A stretch of 64,000 nucleotides of DNA, from assembly GCF_007679495.1 (NCBI RefSeq), contig NZ_VEGP01000010.1:1-64000 (forward strand), given 5' to 3'. The position numbers and the translations under genes are program-made. This document shows, piece after piece, positions 45,599 to 54,180 of this stretch (its first letter is position 1; each line of letters opens with the position of its first letter). The notes below the pieces were generated by a model. It saw only the letters and a program-made list of their open reading frames with translations. It was not told where the DNA came from and did no database searches. The DNA is from Paenibacillus sp. 32O-W. GTDB lineage: Bacteria; Bacillota; Bacilli; Paenibacillales; NBRC-103111.

Positions 45599-45856
45599 TT
45601 AACTGCAATCGGATCCGGATTGAAGTTCGACGGGAACTTCCGGAATAATGGTGGACAGGGCCGATTTATACAAGGTTTGCTGCTTGCCGAAGGAGTCGTG
45701 GATAACGATGACATATTTGTCAAAAGCGGTGATCGTTCCCTTTAGCTGTACCCCATTCACGGTGATGATGGTGCATTTCGTATTCTTTTTGCGCAAGGTG
45801 TTCAGATAAAGATTCTGGTCAAACAGAGGCCTGGTTCTTTGATCAAGTTCCTGCAT
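45599..45856 (-). CDS. hfq: Hfq-family Sm-like RNA-binding protein
   Basis: The 85-residue protein has both Sm motifs of Hfq: Sm1 NTLRKKNTKCTIITVNGVQLKGTITAFDKYVIV (read in order, about residues 18-50) and Sm2 TLYKSALSTIIP, where Hfq usually has YKHAIST. The His of the KH pair is replaced by Ser, and the N-terminus is 11 residues longer than usual. It is not beside miaA, the usual Hfq locus, so it may be a second, divergent copy. AGAGGGATTAAACCA precedes the ATG, and it has its own terminator. RNA-chaperone function is plausible but untested. Confidence 0.75.
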   Translation of the reverse strand: MQELDQRTRPLFDQNLYLNTLRKKNTKCTIITVNGVQLKGTITAFDKYVIVIHDSFGKQQTLYKSALSTIIPEVPVELQSGSDCS

Positions 45857-46014
45857 TGGTTTAATCCCTCTTTCTCTTTAAGGATTTTAATCTAATCATA
45901 CCATAGAACGGAGGCTGCGGAACAAGAGTCTAACGCCTTATATACAACCTTGGATTGGGACAGGAAGTCCTGTTGTGGTATGATGATAAAAATTATGAAC
46001 AGCAGGTGATTGAC

Positions 46015-47322
46015 ATGAAAAAACGGACATGGTTAATATGCGCGGCCTCCTTAATAATGATCTTGCTCCTGTCGGGATGTGCCCAAGCCGGCCAGGCCCC
46101 TTCCGGACCGCCGACACCGTCCTACGAACCATCCTCCGAACCATCCTCGTCCCCGGTACCCGAGCCCAGCTCCGAACCCGTACCCGGCCCTTCTGCTGAG
46201 GCAGAAGAGGAGGAGGGGCTTGCCGGCATTGTGAACCGGATGACACTGGACGAAAAAATCGGACAGATGATCATTGCCGGTGTCGATGGGACGGTCCCTT
46301 CGGCCCGGGACGAAAGAATGATCAAGCAGCAGCATGTCGGGGGCATTATTTTTTATAAAAACAATTTATCCGACCCGGCTTCAGTCGTTAGCTTCGGCAA
46401 CCGGCTCAAGCAATGGAATGAGGGCCATCCGGTTCCGCTGCTTCTGTCCGTTGATCAGGAAGGGGGGCGGGTAAGCCGGCTTCCAGGCTTCGATCAACTG
46501 CCGACCGCTCAGGAGGTGGGACGATGGGGCCGCCCGGAAGCGGCCGGAGAGCTCGGAAGGATTCTGGGCGAAGAGGTCGGAGCAATGGGGTTGAATATGA
46601 ATTTTGCCCCGGTGCTGGATATTAACAATAACCCGAAGAATCCGGTTATTGGAGACCGCTCCTTCGGTTCTGACGCTGAGACCGTAACCGGCATGGGGCT
46701 CGAGGTAATGAAGAAGATGGCGGAGACCGGGATCATCCCGGTAGTCAAGCACTTTCCGGGGCATGGAGATACAGAGACCGATTCCCATCTCGACCTGCCG
46801 GTCATCAGGAAGAGCGAGCAGGATTTGGCCGGTCTGGAATGGAAGCCGTTCGCGGAGGCCATCCGGGAAGGAGCGGACGCCGTCATGGTGGCGCATATTC
46901 TGTTTCCCGAGATTGACGGGCAGAATCCGTCTTCTTTGTCAGAGAAGGTAGTGACGGGACAATTGCGCGATAAGCTGGGCTTCGATGGGGTAATTCTGAC
47001 GGATGACCTCACTATGGGGGCAATCGTCAATCGGTATGGCATCGGGGAAGCCGCCGTTCTCTCTGTCCAGGCAGGGACGGATATATTGCTGGTTGCCCAC
47101 GAGTATGCCAATGTCGATGCCGTGATCGCCGCCATAAAGCAAAGTGTCGCCGACGGCAAGCTGACCGAGGATCGGATCAACGAGAGCGTGCTGAGAATTG
47201 TTCGGTTGAAGGCTAAATACAATCTGGAGGACAAGCCTGCAGAAACGCCGGATGTTAGTGTCCTTAACGGTCAGATCCGGACGATGACCAATCAATTCAG
47301 CACGAAGACGGCTAAAGAATAG
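46015..47322 (+). CDS. nagZ: NagZ-type beta-N-acetylglucosaminidase lipoprotein (GH3)
   Basis: The 435-residue lipoprotein has a signal peptide with lipobox LLSGC (about residue 20), a Pro/Ser/Glu linker of about 45 residues and a GH3 barrel. NagZ hallmarks are SVDQEGGRVSRL, FAPVLDI and the catalytic His/Asp loop KHFPGHGDTETDSHLDLP, with the nucleophile Asp in VILTDDLTMGAI. It removes GlcNAc from muropeptides during wall turnover, on the outer face of the membrane. AGCAGGTGATTGAC precedes the ATG; an in-frame ATG 60 bases earlier lacks support. It lacks the second domain of the larger NagZ of B. subtilis. Confidence 0.92.
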   Translation: MKKRTWLICAASLIMILLLSGCAQAGQAPSGPPTPSYEPSSEPSSSPVPEPSSEPVPGPSAEAEEEEGLAGIVNRMTLDEKIGQMIIAGVDGTVPSARDERMIKQQHVGGIIFYKNNLSDPASVVSFGNRLKQWNEGHPVPLLLSVDQEGGRVSRLPGFDQLPTAQEVGRWGRPEAAGELGRILGEEVGAMGLNMNFAPVLDINNNPKNPVIGDRSFGSDAETVTGMGLEVMKKMAETGIIPVVKHFPGHGDTETDSHLDLPVIRKSEQDLAGLEWKPFAEAIREGADAVMVAHILFPEIDGQNPSSLSEKVVTGQLRDKLGFDGVILTDDLTMGAIVNRYGIGEAAVLSVQAGTDILLVAHEYANVDAVIAAIKQSVADGKLTEDRINESVLRIVRLKAKYNLEDKPAETPDVSVLNGQIRTMTNQFSTKTAKE

Positions 47323-47360
47323 TGCTTGCTTGCGGCGTATAATTCGACGACACAGATAGA

Positions 47361-47419
47361 AAAAGACAGTCCGGCGCTAATACTATCGGGTAATCCGTAG
47401 AAAGCGTGGACTGTCTTTT
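47361..47419. terminator. Bidirectional terminator
   Basis: AAAAGACAGTCC pairs with GGACTGTCTTTT across a 35-base loop; between convergent nagZ and arsR-type genes. Confidence 0.8.
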
Positions 47420-47423
47420 CCGT

Positions 47424-47801
47424 TTACTCTTTCTTCTCCTTATCCGTAGATGCTTGCAGCCGTGCGGGGGACGGGGTGGAGGCGGATCCATCGGACTCCA
47501 CATAATGCTGCAGCACGGACAGCTTGTTATCCCAAAACCGATCAAAATAAGCAAGCCAGCGCTTCAATTCGAGAAGCGGCTCCGGCTCAAAACGGTATCG
47601 TGTCTCCCGCCCGACTTTCCTCTCCTTGACGAGCCCTGCATCGGCCAAAATGCGCAAATGCTTGGAAACGGCCGTCCGGCTTATCGGAAAGTGTCCGCTA
47701 ATCGCCGTCACGGCCATCTCCCGGTCATCGATCAGTCTGAGGAGCTTGCGCCGGGTGGGATCGGCAATGGCTTGGAAAACATCCACTTTCGGAGAGGTCA
47801 T
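47424..47801 (-). CDS. ArsR-family winged-helix regulator
   Basis: The 125-residue protein has the ArsR fold: VFQAIADPTRRKLLRLI at the N-terminus, recognition region ISGHFPISRTAVSKHLRIL and a GLVKERKVGRETRYRFEP wing. It has no metal-binding CxC, so it belongs to the subgroup that pairs with START/AHSA1 proteins. I take the ATG at 47801 (GAGG 6 bases before); one at 47816 would overlap the SRPBCC gene. Second gene of a two-gene operon. Confidence 0.88.
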   Translation of the reverse strand: MTSPKVDVFQAIADPTRRKLLRLIDDREMAVTAISGHFPISRTAVSKHLRILADAGLVKERKVGRETRYRFEPEPLLELKRWLAYFDRFWDNKLSVLQHYVESDGSASTPSPARLQASTDKEKKE

Positions 47802-47802
47802 G

Positions 47803-48225
47803 TCAAGCCTCGACATACTCGCCCAGCTTCTTAACCAATCCGGTCCAGCCTCCGCTCATCTGGTCGTGGACCAAGGCGTGGGATTCGCCGAATTCGGTAA
47901 CGGTTTCGGTATCCCACCCGGAATGGATCAGAGTGAACTCTGTCTTGCCGTCCAGCTCTTTCAGTTCGAAGGTTAGGGTCCAATCCTTGCCCCAGCGGAA
48001 GGAAAGGCGATGGGGCGGCTCCGCTTCCGTTACTTTGCAGGGCGACATGCCGAACGGACCCGCGTTGATTTGAAATTTATGGCCGACGACGGGCTGCATA
48101 TCATTCGGCATAAACCAGGAGGCCATGCCTTCTGCAGTCGCAACGGCCTCCCATACTTTCTGAATAGGCGCGTTAAAAATCTGTGTTTTACGGATATCGG
48201 GCAGGGCATTAGAATTTTTGGTCAT
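47803..48225 (-). CDS. SRPBCC/AHSA1 family protein
   Basis: The 140-residue protein is a START-like AHSA1 domain: IRKTQIFNAPIQKVWEAVATAEGMASWFMPND at the N-terminus and TEFTLIHSGWDTE...GGWTGLVKKLGEYVEA at the end. It would bind a small hydrophobic ligand in a helix-grip pocket. GAGGACTTAAAC precedes the ATG. Immediately followed by the ArsR gene, a very common pairing in Bacillales in which the regulator controls the operon. Ligand unknown. Confidence 0.88.
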   Translation of the reverse strand: MTKNSNALPDIRKTQIFNAPIQKVWEAVATAEGMASWFMPNDMQPVVGHKFQINAGPFGMSPCKVTEAEPPHRLSFRWGKDWTLTFELKELDGKTEFTLIHSGWDTETVTEFGESHALVHDQMSGGWTGLVKKLGEYVEA

Positions 48226-48256
48226 GTTTAAGTCCTCGCATCATCAAATAAGTATC

Positions 48257-48640
48257 TTACTTTCTGGTGTTTACCTTGCTCTGCGGGCGAAAACGCAAGG
48301 CCGACCAAGTTTCGTCCACCGATACATTGCTGACCGCTCTGTACTCGGAGCTATTCTGTACGATAGCGTTTAATGTATCCCGGTTAATATCGGTCTTGAT
48401 CTTAGAGCTTTGCTTGGGATAGGCGATCCAGAACAGGGCGTCCTCGTTCAATATCGGAAGAACCCGCGGCAGCCATTCCTCCGTATCCCGGGCGTTGTTC
48501 ACGAACAGCAGCACGAAATCACAGATGCCGTCCGTGCTGTCGCTCGCTTCATTTCCAAGACTGAATCCTGGCGGGGAATTAAGAACAGCGGCAGCTTGTC
48601 CGCTTTTATAACGTAATTTCTTCAGCAGCTCTTCATTCAT
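48257..48640 (-). CDS. Hypothetical protein, possibly DUF3052-like
   Basis: The 127-residue cytosolic protein contains GICDFVLLFVNNARDTEEWLP, LFWIAYPKQSSKIKTDINRD and a C-terminal SVDETWSALRFRP. This order resembles DUF3052 (DLV..., LWLAYPK..., VDDxWSAxRF). AGGAGTTGAGCTAA precedes the ATG. It lies 31 bases upstream of the SRPBCC gene on the same strand and could be the first gene of that operon. Function unknown. Confidence 0.65.
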   Translation of the reverse strand: MNEELLKKLRYKSGQAAAVLNSPPGFSLGNEASDSTDGICDFVLLFVNNARDTEEWLPRVLPILNEDALFWIAYPKQSSKIKTDINRDTLNAIVQNSSEYRAVSNVSVDETWSALRFRPQSKVNTRK

Positions 48641-48781
48641 TTAGCTCAACTCCTGTATTGGCTTAAAAATCATTATATGAAACCTTTTGGTTTCATGTCA
48701 AAGGAAAATTCAGGCCCTTACCCTAATGGGCAGGGCACCAATCCATTCAAGCGGGGGAACGCGTATTTCAAAAAAAAGCGT

Positions 48782-49168
48782 TTATTTTACTGCAATTTGC
48801 CAGCGGACTCCGAACGGATCCTCGACGCGGCCCAGCATCGAGCCCCAAGGCATTAACTTCAGAGGGAAAATGACCCTTCCATCCCGGGATAGCCGCTCGA
48901 ATACGGTTCTCGCTTCGGCTTCCGACTGCAGTTCGAGTGCCAGATCAATCTGATTTCCGGAGCGGATAGGGGAAGAGTCGGCCATAAAAATCTGCAGCTC
49001 GCCGACCTTGAGCACGAGGTGCATCACTCTGCTTCTCTCTTCCGGGGAAGCGTCGGGCCAATTTTCGAAGGTTTGTACGCTCACAATTTCCCCGCCCAGT
49101 GCTTTTGCATAAAAATCGGCTTGTTTTCTGGCATCCTCGCAATAGATATACGGACTCAATCTGCTCAT
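48782..49168 (-). CDS. VOC superfamily protein (PhnB-like glyoxalase fold)
   Basis: The 128-residue protein has the paired beta-alpha-beta units of the VOC/PhnB group: RLSPYIYCEDARKQADFYAKALGG at the start, VMHLVLKVGELQIFMADS in the middle, and WGSMLGRVEDPFGVRWQIAV at the end. Metal ligands of true glyoxalases are not clear. GGGGA precedes the ATG at 49168 by about 7 bases; a TTG two codons earlier is open. Monocistronic. Function unknown. Confidence 0.85.
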   Translation of the reverse strand: MSRLSPYIYCEDARKQADFYAKALGGEIVSVQTFENWPDASPEERSRVMHLVLKVGELQIFMADSSPIRSGNQIDLALELQSEAEARTVFERLSRDGRVIFPLKLMPWGSMLGRVEDPFGVRWQIAVK

Positions 49169-49351
49169 AGCCAATCCCCTTTTCTCATATAGGCTGCAGC
49201 TATTCCTAAGTTTATCATAGCGTTATAATGAAACCAAAGGGAGAAGGCTGAAGGCTTATCTCTGCTTCGGGTGTTAAAGTCTGGCTGCGGCTGTGGCTAG
49301 CCGGATGATATCCGGTTAGCCATCCAAGCCCCTGTCGGGAAGGGAGAGTAA

Positions 49352-50062
49352 ATGATGTACAAAATTATGATTGTGGAGGATGATCCCAAAATTTCCGAGC
49401 TTCTGCAGTCCTATATTCAAAAATATGGGGACGAGGGGATCGTCGTTAAAGATTTTCAGCGCGTTCTGGAGCAATTTCAAGAGACGGAGCCCCATGTGGT
49501 GCTGCTGGACATTAATTTGCCGAGCTTCGACGGGTATTATTGGTGCCGCCAGATCCGAACCGTCTCGACCTGCCCGATCATCTTTATTTCTGCGCGAAAC
49601 GGGGAGATGGATCAGGTCAGAGCGATAGAGAACGGCGCGGATGATTATATTACCAAACCGTTCCATTATGAGGTCGTCATGGCCAAAATCCGCAGCCAGC
49701 TTCGGCGTGTATACGGCGATTATGCGGTCAAGATGAGCGAAAGGACCGTGGACAGGGACGGCCTAGTGCTTTATCCGGAGAGGATGGAGCTGCATCTGAA
49801 GGGGCGCATGGTTCCGCTGACGAGAAAGGAGACGGTTCTGGTCGAAACACTGCTGGAGCGCTGTCCGCGTGTCGTTAGCCGGGAAATGATCCTGGACAAG
49901 CTCTGGGACGACTATACCTATGTGGACGATAATACGCTCAGCGTCAATATAACGCGCATACGCAAAAAGCTGACGGAGCTCGGCATCGAGGAAGCTCTGG
50001 AAACCGTCCGCGGAGTAGGTTATCGTCTGAACAAGACGTGGGAGGCTCAAGAACGGACATGA
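49352..50062 (+). CDS. bceR: BceR-type response regulator
   Basis: The 236-residue OmpR-family regulator has a receiver (EDD near residue 9, phospho-Asp in VLLDINLPSFDGY, ARNGEMDQV, TKPFHYEV) and a winged helix (LTRKETVLVETLLERC, DKLWDDYTYVDDNTLSVNITRIRKKL), both typical of BceR/YxdJ regulators. It is followed by an overlapping BceS-type kinase and a BceAB-type ABC transporter. A BceR-like dyad precedes the transporter genes. GGGAAGGGAGAG precedes tandem ATGs. Confidence 0.9.
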   Translation: MMYKIMIVEDDPKISELLQSYIQKYGDEGIVVKDFQRVLEQFQETEPHVVLLDINLPSFDGYYWCRQIRTVSTCPIIFISARNGEMDQVRAIENGADDYITKPFHYEVVMAKIRSQLRRVYGDYAVKMSERTVDRDGLVLYPERMELHLKGRMVPLTRKETVLVETLLERCPRVVSREMILDKLWDDYTYVDDNTLSVNITRIRKKLTELGIEEALETVRGVGYRLNKTWEAQERT

Positions 50063-51045
50063 GATTGTTTTTGCGGGAGCACCTACCTCTGATCGGCTTC
50101 ACGATCGTTCAATTGTTCGTTGTCCTTCTTGTCTACTGGTTTGACGGTTACGACCATCTGTCCACCGCCTTGTATGCCGTTTTTCTGGGATTGTTTCTGT
50201 TAACGGGCTACTTGGTGTTCCGGTACTACAGCCATCGCAGGTTTTATGAACGGTTATCGAGTCCCGAAACATCGCTGAGCGAATCTATTCAAGAACTGGA
50301 TTCTGCCCCAGTGCCGGAGGCGCTGGGGCAGCTGCTGAATTCCTTGTACCGCAACTACCAGCAGCAATTAAAAACGTGGGAAAGAAAGCAGCAAAACCAC
50401 CTAACCTTTATGAATCAATGGGTTCACCAGATGAAAACCCCTTTGTCCGTCATTGAGTTGATCATTCAGAATGAGGAGGACCCGCGGCTCGAAAGTATTT
50501 CGGAGGAAACGGACCGGATGCGGGCGGGACTGGAGATGGTGCTGTACATGGCCAGGCTTGAAACATTCGAGCAGGATTTTCACGTTGACAAGGTGTCGCT
50601 GCGCGAGATCGTCAATGACGTGATCGGCGAAAATAAACGTTTGTTCATCCGCAGCTATGTGTATCCGGAAATCCAGGTCGATTCCCGATTTATCGTGGAA
50701 ACGGATGCCAAGTGGCTTCGCTTTATTCTGCAGCAGCTGCTGTCCAACGCCATCAAATATTCGGCCGGCAGCCGGGAGAAGATCACCGTCGCCGCTTCCT
50801 CCGAGGGGCGGGCGGTCCATCTCGAAATCAGGGATCGCGGAGTCGGCATCCCGGCATCGGATCTGTCGCGCGTGTTCTATCCGTTCTACACCGGAGAGAA
50901 TGGCCGGCTCTTTAAAGAATCGACCGGTATGGGACTTTATCTCGTGAAGCAGGTGGTAGACAAGCTGAACCATGAGATTGACATCCGGTCCGAGACGGGC
51001 CGCGGAACTACGGTCCGAATCACTTTCCCCCATGCTTCCCATTAG
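50059..51045 (+). CDS. bceS: BceS-type intramembrane-sensing histidine kinase
   Basis: The 328-residue kinase has two helices close together with only a few residues outside (LIGFTIVQLFVVLLVYWF and ALYAVFLGLFLLTGYLVF), hence no external sensor. The phospho-His lies in MNQWVHQMKTPLSVIELI (about residue 124), and the ATPase domain has LLSNAIKYSAG, IRDRGVGIP and GMGLYLVKQVVDKL. Such kinases sense drug-induced flux of their ABC partner rather than the drug. ATG at 50059 overlaps the regulator stop. A terminator follows. Confidence 0.92.
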   Translation: MRLFLREHLPLIGFTIVQLFVVLLVYWFDGYDHLSTALYAVFLGLFLLTGYLVFRYYSHRRFYERLSSPETSLSESIQELDSAPVPEALGQLLNSLYRNYQQQLKTWERKQQNHLTFMNQWVHQMKTPLSVIELIIQNEEDPRLESISEETDRMRAGLEMVLYMARLETFEQDFHVDKVSLREIVNDVIGENKRLFIRSYVYPEIQVDSRFIVETDAKWLRFILQQLLSNAIKYSAGSREKITVAASSEGRAVHLEIRDRGVGIPASDLSRVFYPFYTGENGRLFKESTGMGLYLVKQVVDKLNHEIDIRSETGRGTTVRITFPHASH

Positions 51046-51084
51046 GGAGGCCCGGGGTACTGGAGGACAGCCGATCCGTCGGAG

Positions 51085-51122
51085 AGAATCCCAGTCCATT
51101 TTGGAGCCGGGGTTCTTTTTTT
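51085..51122 (+). terminator. Terminator after bceRS
   Basis: GAATCCC...TCCA pairs with TGGA...GGGGTTC and is followed by TTTTTTT. It separates regulator and transporter transcription units. Confidence 0.85.
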
Positions 51123-51160
51123 GCCGGAGAGAATGGTGCGGATTTGGCCTTCACTGCGCG

Positions 51161-51184
51161 TAATCTTACAAAGTTGTTAGATTA
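51161..51184 (+). promoter_or_regulatory. BceR-type operator upstream of bceAB
   Basis: TAATCTTACA-AAGT-TGTTAGATTA is an inverted repeat with one mismatch. Its core TTACA-n4-TGTTA fits the known BceR consensus TNACA-n4-TGTAA with one change. It lies 40 bases before a TAAACT -10 element (51224-51229) that has no good -35, as in activator-dependent promoters. Confidence 0.85.
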
Positions 51185-51267
51185 ATGAAAGACAATGCGA
51201 TAGGAAAGACGGCAAGGCTGGAGTAAACTGTAAGCAGAACGGTAAAAGGTAAGGAGATCTAACAGCT

Positions 51268-52038
51268 ATGGAAATATTAAAAGTGCATGATCTGAGCAAA
51301 ATTTATCCGGGCAAGGTGCCTTATGAGGCCCTCTCCAACATTAATTTAACGATTGATAAAGGGGAGTTTGTCGGAATTATGGGACCGTCGGGGAGCGGAA
51401 AGACGACTTTGCTGAACCTGGTCTCCACGATCGACTTTCCTACGTCGGGGGAGGTGCGGATTGAAGGCAAGAACCCTCACCAATTATCCAAAGAGAAGCT
51501 GGCGTATTTCCGCCGCCGTGAACTGGGATTTATTTTCCAATCGTTCAATCTTCTGCACACCTTGACGGTTAAAGAAAATATCGTGCTGCCCCTGACCCTT
51601 GACGGGGTAGATGTGAAGGAAATGAACCGGCGAGTGGCCGTGATGGCGGCAAAGCTGGGAATTGAATCCATCTTGGACAAACGAACCTATGAAATCTCGG
51701 GAGGACAAGCCCAGCGGACGGCGATTGCCCGGGCCCTCATCCATTCCCCCAAGCTGGTGCTGGCCGACGAACCGACCGGAAATCTCGATTCCAAGGCCGC
51801 CCGCGACGTTATGGAGCTGATGGCCAAATTAAACCGGGAGGAGGAAGCGACGATGATGCTGGTGACTCATGATCCGATTGCCGCCAGCTACTGCCATCGC
51901 GTCGTCTTCATTAAAGACGGACAGTTCTTCAACGAGATCCATTGCGGGGACAACCGTTCCTCCTTCTATCAGAAAATAATTAACGTTTTATCGCTGCTGG
52001 GAGGGGATGCGCATGACTTTTCGCCAATTCGCGTTTAA
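51268..52038 (+). CDS. bceA: BceA-type ABC transporter ATPase
   Basis: The 256-residue ATPase has Walker A GPSGSGKTTLLNL (about residue 38), Q-loop IFQSFNLLHTLTVKEN, signature ISGGQAQRTAIARALIHSP, Walker B LVLADEPTGNLDS and an H-loop MLVTHDP, with the MacB/LolD-like length of Bce systems. It energises the permease BceB to protect lipid II-cycle targets from peptide antibiotics. GTAAGGAGATCTAACAGCT precedes the ATG. Overlaps bceB by 26 bases. Confidence 0.93.
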   Translation: MEILKVHDLSKIYPGKVPYEALSNINLTIDKGEFVGIMGPSGSGKTTLLNLVSTIDFPTSGEVRIEGKNPHQLSKEKLAYFRRRELGFIFQSFNLLHTLTVKENIVLPLTLDGVDVKEMNRRVAVMAAKLGIESILDKRTYEISGGQAQRTAIARALIHSPKLVLADEPTGNLDSKAARDVMELMAKLNREEEATMMLVTHDPIAASYCHRVVFIKDGQFFNEIHCGDNRSSFYQKIINVLSLLGGDAHDFSPIRV

Positions 52039-53920
52039 TAACATCATGCGCAACAAGCGCACCTATCTGGCCCATTTTTTGAGCAGCGCCTTTTCGGTCA
52101 TGATTTTTTTTACGTATGCCCTGCTTCTGTTCCATCCGAATCTGCAGGGTGAGCTGGCTTCCACAAGTAAAACGATGAGCCAATTGGCGACGATGGGAAT
52201 GAGAGTGTCCCAATACCTGATTTTCATTTTCTCTTTTTTCTTCCTATTGTATTCGGTCAGTGCATTTCTGAAGATCCGCAAGAAGGAATTCGGCATTCTG
52301 ATGACGCTCGGAATGTCTCCCAAGCAGTTGAACAAGCTTGTTTTCATAGAAAATATGATGATCGGGATGGCCGCGATCATTACGGGAATACTTATTGGTC
52401 TCGTCTTTTCCAAGCTTATTTTGTTAATCAGCGCGAGCATTCTGTATATTGAGAAAGGGCTGGCCTTCTATATTCCAATTCAAGCCGTATGGACGACAGC
52501 CGGGGCGTTCTTCCTTCTGTTCGTTCTGATTTCGCTGTTCACTTCGCGAACGGGAACGCGGGTGCAACTGACGGAGCTGATTCGATCCGATGAGAAGCCC
52601 AAGCCGGAGCCCAAAGCTTCTCTGATCTTGTCGCTGCTCGCTGTTTTACTGATTGGCGCAGGGTATGCAATGGTCTTTTTGTTCGCGGTGCAAAGATTGT
52701 TTTCCCTGATCCTATTGGCGGCAGGGGTAGGTTTTGTCGTGCTGGGGACATATTTTCTGTTCACTCAATTGAGTGTTTATGTGATCCGGGCGTTGAAGAA
52801 GAAGGAACGGTTGTTCTTTAATAAAATCAATCTGCTGACTCTCTCGGAATTAAGCTATCGGATGAAAGACAATGCGGTCATGTTCTTCATCGTAGCGGTT
52901 ATTTCAGCTTCCGCATTTACCGGCATCGGCACCAGCCTGGCGATCGCCGATCCGGGGCTGGCCGAGATGACGAACCCGTTCGCCTACAGCTATTCCAGCA
53001 GTCCGGATAACCGCTTGAAAGAGAAGCATCTTCAGGAAATCAAGGACCAACTGGAGGGCGCTAATTTGTCCTATCGGGAAGCTAAGGTCGTTCCGGATTA
53101 TACCGAAAATGGAAAGACCATCTTGAAGCTGAGCGAGTACAATCAGCTGGCGGTCGCTCTCGGTTATCCCGCCGAATCGTTGAATGAAGAGGAAGCCATA
53201 TTGGTTCCGGGCACGATAGCGGAGAAGGACCGATTCAAGAAAAATGACAGGTTGCCGGTTTCCGCGACATTAATGCAGGGAAAACTGGATATTTCCTTGA
53301 CCGTCAAGAAAGCAGCGCCCTACATGGTCCTGCCTTCCTTCAGAAATATCGTGGTCGTTGCGGATTCCTTGTATGACCGAATATCCGAATCATCCGGCCT
53401 TCAGGAGTATTACTATTTCGCAGTGGATCAGTGGCAGAAGTCCAGAGGGGTTGCCCTAGCTTTGGCAGAACGGATCCCGCCGGACCCGGAAGCGGATTAC
53501 TATTTATCCTCTCTGGTATTCGAATGGCTGAGCTCCAAGCAATCCAACGGCATTTTGCTCATTGTCAGTGTGCTGGTGGGAGTCGTGTTCTTCACTTTTG
53601 CCGCAAGCTTCATCTACTTCCGGCTGTATGCCGATTTGGAAAGAGACGAGCGTCAGTACCAGATGATTTCGAAAATTGGGCTGAGCAAATCCGAGTTAAG
53701 AAGAATGGTCACAAGGCAGCTTCTTCTGCTCTTCTTCCTGCCGATTGTGCTGGCTGTGATTCACAGCGGGGTGGCCTTCATGGCTCTGCAGTTTCTGGTC
53801 GATTATTCCATTGCTTACAATTCTTTGATCGTTTTTTCCTCCTTCGTCCTGGTTCAGTTGGTTTATTTCTTTGTCATCCGCTGGCGGTATTTGGGGCACT
53901 TGTACCAGAAGCTGGTGTGA
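52013..53920 (+). CDS. bceB: BceB-type ABC transporter permease
   Basis: The 635-residue permease has ten predicted helices and the large external domain of about 210 residues between helices 7 and 8 (about residues 310-510) that defines Bce-type resistance transporters. The N-terminus MTFRQFAFNNIMRNKRTYLA is typical of the BceB/YxdM/PsdB group. GGGAGGGG precedes the ATG at 52013, and an ATG two codons before it is less well placed. With BceA and BceRS it forms a complete flux-sensing resistance module. The antibiotic (bacitracin, nisin, LL-37-like) cannot be read from the sequence. Confidence 0.92.
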   Translation: MTFRQFAFNNIMRNKRTYLAHFLSSAFSVMIFFTYALLLFHPNLQGELASTSKTMSQLATMGMRVSQYLIFIFSFFFLLYSVSAFLKIRKKEFGILMTLGMSPKQLNKLVFIENMMIGMAAIITGILIGLVFSKLILLISASILYIEKGLAFYIPIQAVWTTAGAFFLLFVLISLFTSRTGTRVQLTELIRSDEKPKPEPKASLILSLLAVLLIGAGYAMVFLFAVQRLFSLILLAAGVGFVVLGTYFLFTQLSVYVIRALKKKERLFFNKINLLTLSELSYRMKDNAVMFFIVAVISASAFTGIGTSLAIADPGLAEMTNPFAYSYSSSPDNRLKEKHLQEIKDQLEGANLSYREAKVVPDYTENGKTILKLSEYNQLAVALGYPAESLNEEEAILVPGTIAEKDRFKKNDRLPVSATLMQGKLDISLTVKKAAPYMVLPSFRNIVVVADSLYDRISESSGLQEYYYFAVDQWQKSRGVALALAERIPPDPEADYYLSSLVFEWLSSKQSNGILLIVSVLVGVVFFTFAASFIYFRLYADLERDERQYQMISKIGLSKSELRRMVTRQLLLLFFLPIVLAVIHSGVAFMALQFLVDYSIAYNSLIVFSSFVLVQLVYFFVIRWRYLGHLYQKLV

Positions 53921-54180
53921 ACGGAAATCTTGTGGTAGGTTGTCGGCAGCTACAGCATCCTGGTAAGGTGTAGAAGGAGCGAAGAAGAACGTTTTGGAAC
54001 TGGAGAAGGTCCGAGGATAACAGCGATTGGGAGCCCAAACGGTCTCGAGTAACTGGACATTCGCTATGGACCAAAAGTCCAGCAGCGAAAAGTCCACTCT
54101 TGTCTTCCAGAAGTCGGGCTTAGAAGAAAAATGGATGAAAAAGGGTTATAATAAGGAAAAGGATGGAAGGAGGACCCGCT
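53921..54180. other. Intergenic gap before gpmA
   Basis: About 260 bases. TATAAT occurs near 54149 and is a candidate -10 for gpmA; a matching -35 at the right distance is weak. No other feature is recognised. Confidence 0.3.
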
